A DNA stretch of 20,104 nt from UBA7236 sp964638865 (GTDB lineage Bacteria > Bacteroidota > Bacteroidia > Chitinophagales > BACL12): contig CAZXBG010000071.1 of the NCBI GenBank assembly GCA_964638865.1, positions 1 to 20,104 of the forward strand, read 5' to 3'. This document shows, piece after piece, positions 16,499-20,104 of this stretch. Both the position numbers and the translations under genes were made by a program. Every line of letters starts with the position of its first letter. The first letter of the stretch is position 1. Below the pieces are notes generated by a model. That model ran no database searches, had not been told where the DNA came from, and saw only the letters and a list, made by a program, of their open reading frames with translations.

Positions 16499-19400
16499 AT
16501 GAAATATTTTTCCTTTTTACTCCTCACATTTTCCATCACAACCACACTAACAGCACAAATTACGCACCCAGGTAAGGAGCCTTGGCCGGTTATGGACGAG
16601 TCTCCAAATTACTTTGAGATCCGCGAACAGTATCTGGAACATCTGAACACGATGGATATCGAAAGCGGTCTTTTAGGTCTGGATATGCAATCAGATAACC
16701 TTCGTACAAAATTCATGCGTTGGGATTATATGATGAGCACCAGGGTAGATGCAGCCGGAAATTTTCCTGATCCCTACACTCCCTTTAGGGAATTGGAAAA
16801 ATATAAAAGCACCCATCCTGATATATATACAGCCGGTTCACGTGCTGCATCCTGGGAGCCTATGGGCACTGCAGAAGTTCCCGGCAATGGCGGAGGAGTT
16901 GGCAGAATGAATTGCCTCTATTTTGATCCGGTTGATCACAATATATTATATGCAGGCACAGCAGGTGGTGGACTCTGGAAATCACCCGATGGCGGTGGAA
17001 CCTGGTTGCCACTTACCGATCAATTGCCTGTTACAAGTATAGCAGATGTGGCTGTTGATCCCGATAATACGGATATTATATATGTTGCTACAGGTGACGG
17101 TTATGCCTATGAAATAACCTGGCAACCTGATAATGATTTTTGGGGAGGAGTATATAGTGCCGGAATTTTAAAATCAACAGATGGTGGGTTTACTTGGAAT
17201 CCAACAGGATTAAGTTATATGCAAGATCAACTCGCAGTTGTTCAGCGTATTATTATTCATCCTGAAAATACAAATGTATTGATTGCTGCTACTCGCGAAG
17301 GAATATATAGAACAGATAACGGCGGTGATACCTGGACTTTGGTAAACGCAGCGCATTGTTATGATTTTGCATTTAATACCAGCAACAATGATATTATTTA
17401 TGCTGTAGGAGATAGAGATGTTCTAAAGTCAGAGGATGCAGGAATTTCGTGGACCGTAATTCAAAACGATCTCGCAGAATACGATGATCGTATGTCTATT
17501 GAAACAACTGCTGCAGATCCTGATATGATTTATATATTTGCAGTTTCCGCAGAAATATTTATCAGTGATAATGCAGGTGTTTCTTTTTCTAATGGAGCCT
17601 CGCCAGCCGGTGTGAATTCTTATTATGGATATTATGATAATGTACTGGAAGTTTCTGATGTAAATGCAAGCTTATTATTTACCGGTGGATTAGATATTGC
17701 AAGATCCACCAATGGTGCAAATACCTGGCAAAAAAAATCATCCTGGGATGCCTGGCCTGCATCAAATTACGTGCATGCTGATCAAAAAGTAATTCTTTGT
17801 GATCCATTGGATGAACTAATATTATATGCAGGTAATGATGGAGGTATTTTTAAATCAATAGATAAAGGACAAACATGGACTGATATTTCCGATGGATTGA
17901 GAATTGCACAACCCTATAGAATTTCCAGTTCATTTACTAATCCTGAAATTGTATTAAGCGGTTGGCAAGACAATGGTTGTAATTTATGGAATGGAGTTAA
18001 TTGGAAAAGAGTGCAAGGCGGAGATGGTATGGAAGTTATTATTGACTATACCGATTCTGATCGAATTTACGCTGCTTATCAATATGGTTATGTAAACAGA
18101 TCTACTGATGGTGGCGACAGTTGGACCTATCTTCCTGTTGATGGCGGAGGGTGGGTTACACCTTATGTAATGGATCCCATCAATCATCTGGTGATGTATT
18201 ATGGAAACGGTTCGGGGGGAATACAAAAATCGACGAATGGAGGAACAACTTGGGCGGATAAACCTTCTAATTTAGGTGGGGAAGTTTTTGCAATTGCTGT
18301 TTCACCTGCGGATAATAATTATATATATGCGTGTGCATTGCAAACATTAAAAGTTTCGGATGATGCTGGTGATTCATGGACAAATATTACTACCGGATTA
18401 CCAACTTCAGGAATTGGATTTAATTATATCGCAGTAAGTGATGAAGACCCTCAACATGTTTGGATTGCATTAAGTGGTTATGATGATGGAAATAAAGTGT
18501 ATTTTTCTGATAATGCAGGTGCAACATGGACGAATATTTCAGGCACGCTTCCAAATGTTCCTGTAAATGCAATTGTTTACGAAAATGTAAGTGATGATAA
18601 CCGATTATATATTGGAACCGATATTGGTGTATTTACAAAAGATGATTTAGATGCTGACTGGGAGCCATATATGACTGGTTTGCCAAATGTAATGATACAC
18701 GAATTGGAAATAAATTATGCAAATAATAAATTGGTTGCAGCAACTTATGGAAGAGGAATTTGGAGAAGCGATCTTTTTGAATTTGTTACACCAACAATTT
18801 CTATTGATGTAATAGAATCGGAATATTGTCCGGATGAAGATCTGAATATTTCTTATTCTGCTACCGGAACATTTTTACCGGGTAATATTTTTACAACACA
18901 ATTAAGTGATGTTTCCGGAAGTTTTTCCTCACCTGTTAATATAGGTTCCATTACTTCCATTGCACTTACCGGAGTTATTTCTTGCATAATTCCTGCAACA
19001 TCTGATTCAGGTGCAGGTTACAGGATGCGCGTTGTATCTTCTTCTCCTGCAGTATTAGGAATAGATAATGGAACTGATATTACTATTACCTGTGAAATTC
19101 CATCAGGTTTAAATAATATCATAGTTACTTCAACAACGGCAACTTTGGAATGGGCTGCAGCAAATTGCGCAGATGGATACACACTTCAATACAAACCTGT
19201 TTCAGAACCTGATTGGATTTTGGTAACCACAACAGATCCAACAGCAGTGTTAACAGGTCTTATCCCAAATACATTATATGAATGGGCAGTAAGCAATACA
19301 TGCGTAACATCGCCACTTGTTGAAACAGATTTCAGCGCCACGGAGGAATTTACAACAGCTCAAAGCAGTTTGGAAGAAATATTGGGATTAAATGGATTTA

Positions 19401-19642
19401 ATGTTTATCCTAATCCATTTAATATTTCAACGAGCATACAATTCACAATAACACAAGAACAGCAAATTACTATTGAGTTAGTTGATATAACCGGAAAAAT
19501 AGTTCGCCAGATAAATTCTGGAAAATTATCTGCCGGATTTCATTCTTTTGAAATTGAAAGAAAAGAATTGAGTAAAGGCGTTTATACGCTACAATTTATT
19601 TCGGGAGAAAATGCTGCCGGGATAAATCTGATCGTAGATTAA
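16499..19642 (+). CDS. Large T9SS-secreted Asp-box (BNR) repeat protein
   Basis: This 1047-residue cell-surface or extracellular protein starts with a signal peptide (1-20, ending TLTAQ). A propeller region with eleven Asp-box motifs of the S/T-x-D-x-G-x-T-W type follows, at about 162, 226, 272, 311, 356, 403, 453, 535, 578, 620 and 670. That number suits two beta-propellers, as in sortilin/VPS10 or GH74-like folds. The region around 765-865 is a beta-rich linker. Residues about 868-955 look like a fibronectin-III domain (ATLEWAAANCADGYTLQYKP). The end is a T9SS type A sorting domain (969-1047, VYPNPFNISTSIQFTI to GINLIVD). The role could be adhesion or polymer binding. I see no sure catalytic residues, and the TDxGG segment I recall from GH74 enzymes reads TAGGG here. 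A hairpin terminator follows the stop. Export by T9SS is a safe inference, the ligand is not. Confidence 0.9.
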   Translation: MKYFSFLLLTFSITTTLTAQITHPGKEPWPVMDESPNYFEIREQYLEHLNTMDIESGLLGLDMQSDNLRTKFMRWDYMMSTRVDAAGNFPDPYTPFRELEKYKSTHPDIYTAGSRAASWEPMGTAEVPGNGGGVGRMNCLYFDPVDHNILYAGTAGGGLWKSPDGGGTWLPLTDQLPVTSIADVAVDPDNTDIIYVATGDGYAYEITWQPDNDFWGGVYSAGILKSTDGGFTWNPTGLSYMQDQLAVVQRIIIHPENTNVLIAATREGIYRTDNGGDTWTLVNAAHCYDFAFNTSNNDIIYAVGDRDVLKSEDAGISWTVIQNDLAEYDDRMSIETTAADPDMIYIFAVSAEIFISDNAGVSFSNGASPAGVNSYYGYYDNVLEVSDVNASLLFTGGLDIARSTNGANTWQKKSSWDAWPASNYVHADQKVILCDPLDELILYAGNDGGIFKSIDKGQTWTDISDGLRIAQPYRISSSFTNPEIVLSGWQDNGCNLWNGVNWKRVQGGDGMEVIIDYTDSDRIYAAYQYGYVNRSTDGGDSWTYLPVDGGGWVTPYVMDPINHLVMYYGNGSGGIQKSTNGGTTWADKPSNLGGEVFAIAVSPADNNYIYACALQTLKVSDDAGDSWTNITTGLPTSGIGFNYIAVSDEDPQHVWIALSGYDDGNKVYFSDNAGATWTNISGTLPNVPVNAIVYENVSDDNRLYIGTDIGVFTKDDLDADWEPYMTGLPNVMIHELEINYANNKLVAATYGRGIWRSDLFEFVTPTISIDVIESEYCPDEDLNISYSATGTFLPGNIFTTQLSDVSGSFSSPVNIGSITSIALTGVISCIIPATSDSGAGYRMRVVSSSPAVLGIDNGTDITITCEIPSGLNNIIVTSTTATLEWAAANCADGYTLQYKPVSEPDWILVTTTDPTAVLTGLIPNTLYEWAVSNTCVTSPLVETDFSATEEFTTAQSSLEEILGLNGFNVYPNPFNISTSIQFTITQEQQITIELVDITGKIVRQINSGKLSAGFHSFEIERKELSKGVYTLQFISGENAAGINLIVD

Positions 19643-19675
19643 ATATTATTAAAAGATCCCATCGGATCATTAAAA

Positions 19676-19724
19676 ATCATTTGTAGAGACGTTATGTTTT
19701 ATGTCTTTGCAAATGATGTTTTTT
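19676..19724 (+). terminator. Hairpin with T-run after the Asp-box gene
   Basis: A 15-bp stem (19676-19690 with 19703-19717), with two G-U pairs, encloses a 12-base loop, and six Ts follow at 19719-19724. It starts 34 bases after the stop. A smaller perfect hairpin (gatcc/ggatc, 19655-19668) lies between the two. The stem centre (gtagagacgtt) resembles palindromic dispersed repeats I have seen in Bacteroidota and cyanobacterial intergenic DNA, so a repeat may have been recruited as a terminator. Confidence 0.7.
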
Positions 19725-19737
19725 AGAACATGGAAAT

Positions 19738-19800
19738 GCAGTCGCAGTCGCTGTCATACTATGTTAAAATTGGTCACGGTCACAGCGACAGTTGCGGTTG
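19738..19800. repeat. Hexamer-type inverted repeats
   Basis: The left arm is three related hexamers (gcagtc gcagtc gctgtc, 19738-19755). The right arm is a run of ggtcac ggtcac agcgac agttgc (19772-19795) continuing to 19800. The cores gtcgctgt (19747-19754) and acagcgac (19782-19789) are exact reverse complements. It is non-coding and lies between the Asp-box gene and the transposase start. The GC-rich hexamer phasing stands out from the AT-rich surroundings. Confidence 0.65.
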
Positions 19801-19923
19801 TTAAAAAATCGAACATTTTTCAACTCAGAACATTTTGCAGCTATAAGAAGTTGGCGATTTCAAAGCACTATTAATAAGAGCATAATTTAGGTCTTATATT
19901 AAAAATATTTTGTATATCTGTAC

Positions 19924-20104
19924 ATGCAAAAAACAAGGGGGAGTAAAGATGTACAAGAATCAACACGATTAAAGGTGTGTAGCTACTTAAAAAAGAAGTT
20001 AGGAACGCAAAATCAAGCTGCAGAAATATTTGAAATAAGCATAAGAAGCGTAAACAGGATTTGGGCTAATTACAAAGTAAAAGGTAGTAGAGGATTACAA
20101 AGCA
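19924..20104 (+). CDS. Probable IS630-type transposase, N-terminal part
   Basis: The frame opens with ATG at 19924 and runs without a stop off the right edge, so only 60 residues are visible. It reads MQKTRGSKDVQESTRLKVCS, then a helix-turn-helix (QNQAAEIFEISIRSVNRIWA, residues about 34-53), followed by NYKVKGSRGLQS. The pattern of HTH followed by W-x-x-Y-K-x-x-G-x-x-G-L is that of the DNA-binding head of IS630/Tc1-mariner-type bacterial transposases. The DDE catalytic domain would lie outside the window. I cannot find the element's terminal inverted repeat with only one end present. A regulator with a similar HTH is a less likely alternative. Base composition is like that of its neighbours. 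Confidence 0.65.
   Translation, partial: MQKTRGSKDVQESTRLKVCSYLKKKLGTQNQAAEIFEISIRSVNRIWANYKVKGSRGLQS

Noticed and set aside
16499..18780. GH74 endoglucanase call for the propeller region
   Set aside because: The Asp-box pattern is shared by many propeller proteins, and the segment I would expect to carry a catalytic Asp reads TAGGG.
1..20104. CRISPR arrays, tRNA or rRNA genes, prophage or defence cassettes
   Set aside because: No regularly spaced direct repeats, cloverleaf or rRNA-like sequence, and no recognisable defence or phage proteins were found on either strand.

Overview
The window looks like an ordinary chromosomal stretch from a member of the Bacteroidota, most likely an environmental lineage near Chitinophagales or Saprospirales. 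Four things point that way. The DNA is AT-rich. Two proteins end in Por secretion (T9SS type A) sorting domains. There is a complete S46-family dipeptidyl peptidase. Several genes are preceded by the Bacteroidota -7 box TAnnTTTG rather than a sigma70-type -10 box.

Bases 1-9190 are read almost entirely on the minus strand. In transcription order they hold glycine decarboxylase gcvP (TTG start near 9100), a broken small envelope-protein gene (5526-6170, with no ATG and an in-frame TAA), a deoxyhypusine-synthase-like enzyme (own -7 box at 5414-5421), a secreted protein of unknown function, a ChaN-like haem-binding-family protein, an acetyl-CoA hydrolase/CoA-transferase family protein and a hemerythrin-domain protein. 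The first 382 bases hold no gene I can support. Divergent from gcvP lies an NAD(P)-binding Rossmann-fold gene (9328-9990), interrupted by an in-frame TAG at codon 33.

The middle (10150-13590) has a large helical cytoplasmic protein of unknown function on the minus strand. Divergent from it are three small secreted-protein genes on the plus strand: a T9SS cargo with almost no passenger domain, a 77-residue exported peptide, and a protein with a carboxypeptidase-regulatory-like beta-sandwich domain. A strong intrinsic terminator follows the first of these.

A short tandem-repeat tract (13604-13694) separates these from the convergent S46 peptidase, whose S1-pocket residue (Arg670) suggests cleavage after Asp/Glu. 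A small cupin lies upstream of the peptidase. Divergent from the cupin is a 1047-residue secreted protein with eleven Asp-box (BNR) repeats, a fibronectin-III-like domain and a T9SS sorting domain, followed by a hairpin terminator. The right edge has repeat-like palindromes and the first 60 codons of a probable IS630-type transposase that runs off the window.

The shared theme is secretion and amino-acid/peptide use: T9SS-exported proteins, an acidic-residue dipeptidyl peptidase and glycine cleavage. No defence island, biosynthetic cluster, CRISPR array or RNA gene is visible. I do not see a convincing new multi-gene system. The observations most worth checking are the two nonsense-interrupted genes on either side of gcvP, the altered active site of the deoxyhypusine-synthase-like enzyme, and the passenger-less T9SS cargo.
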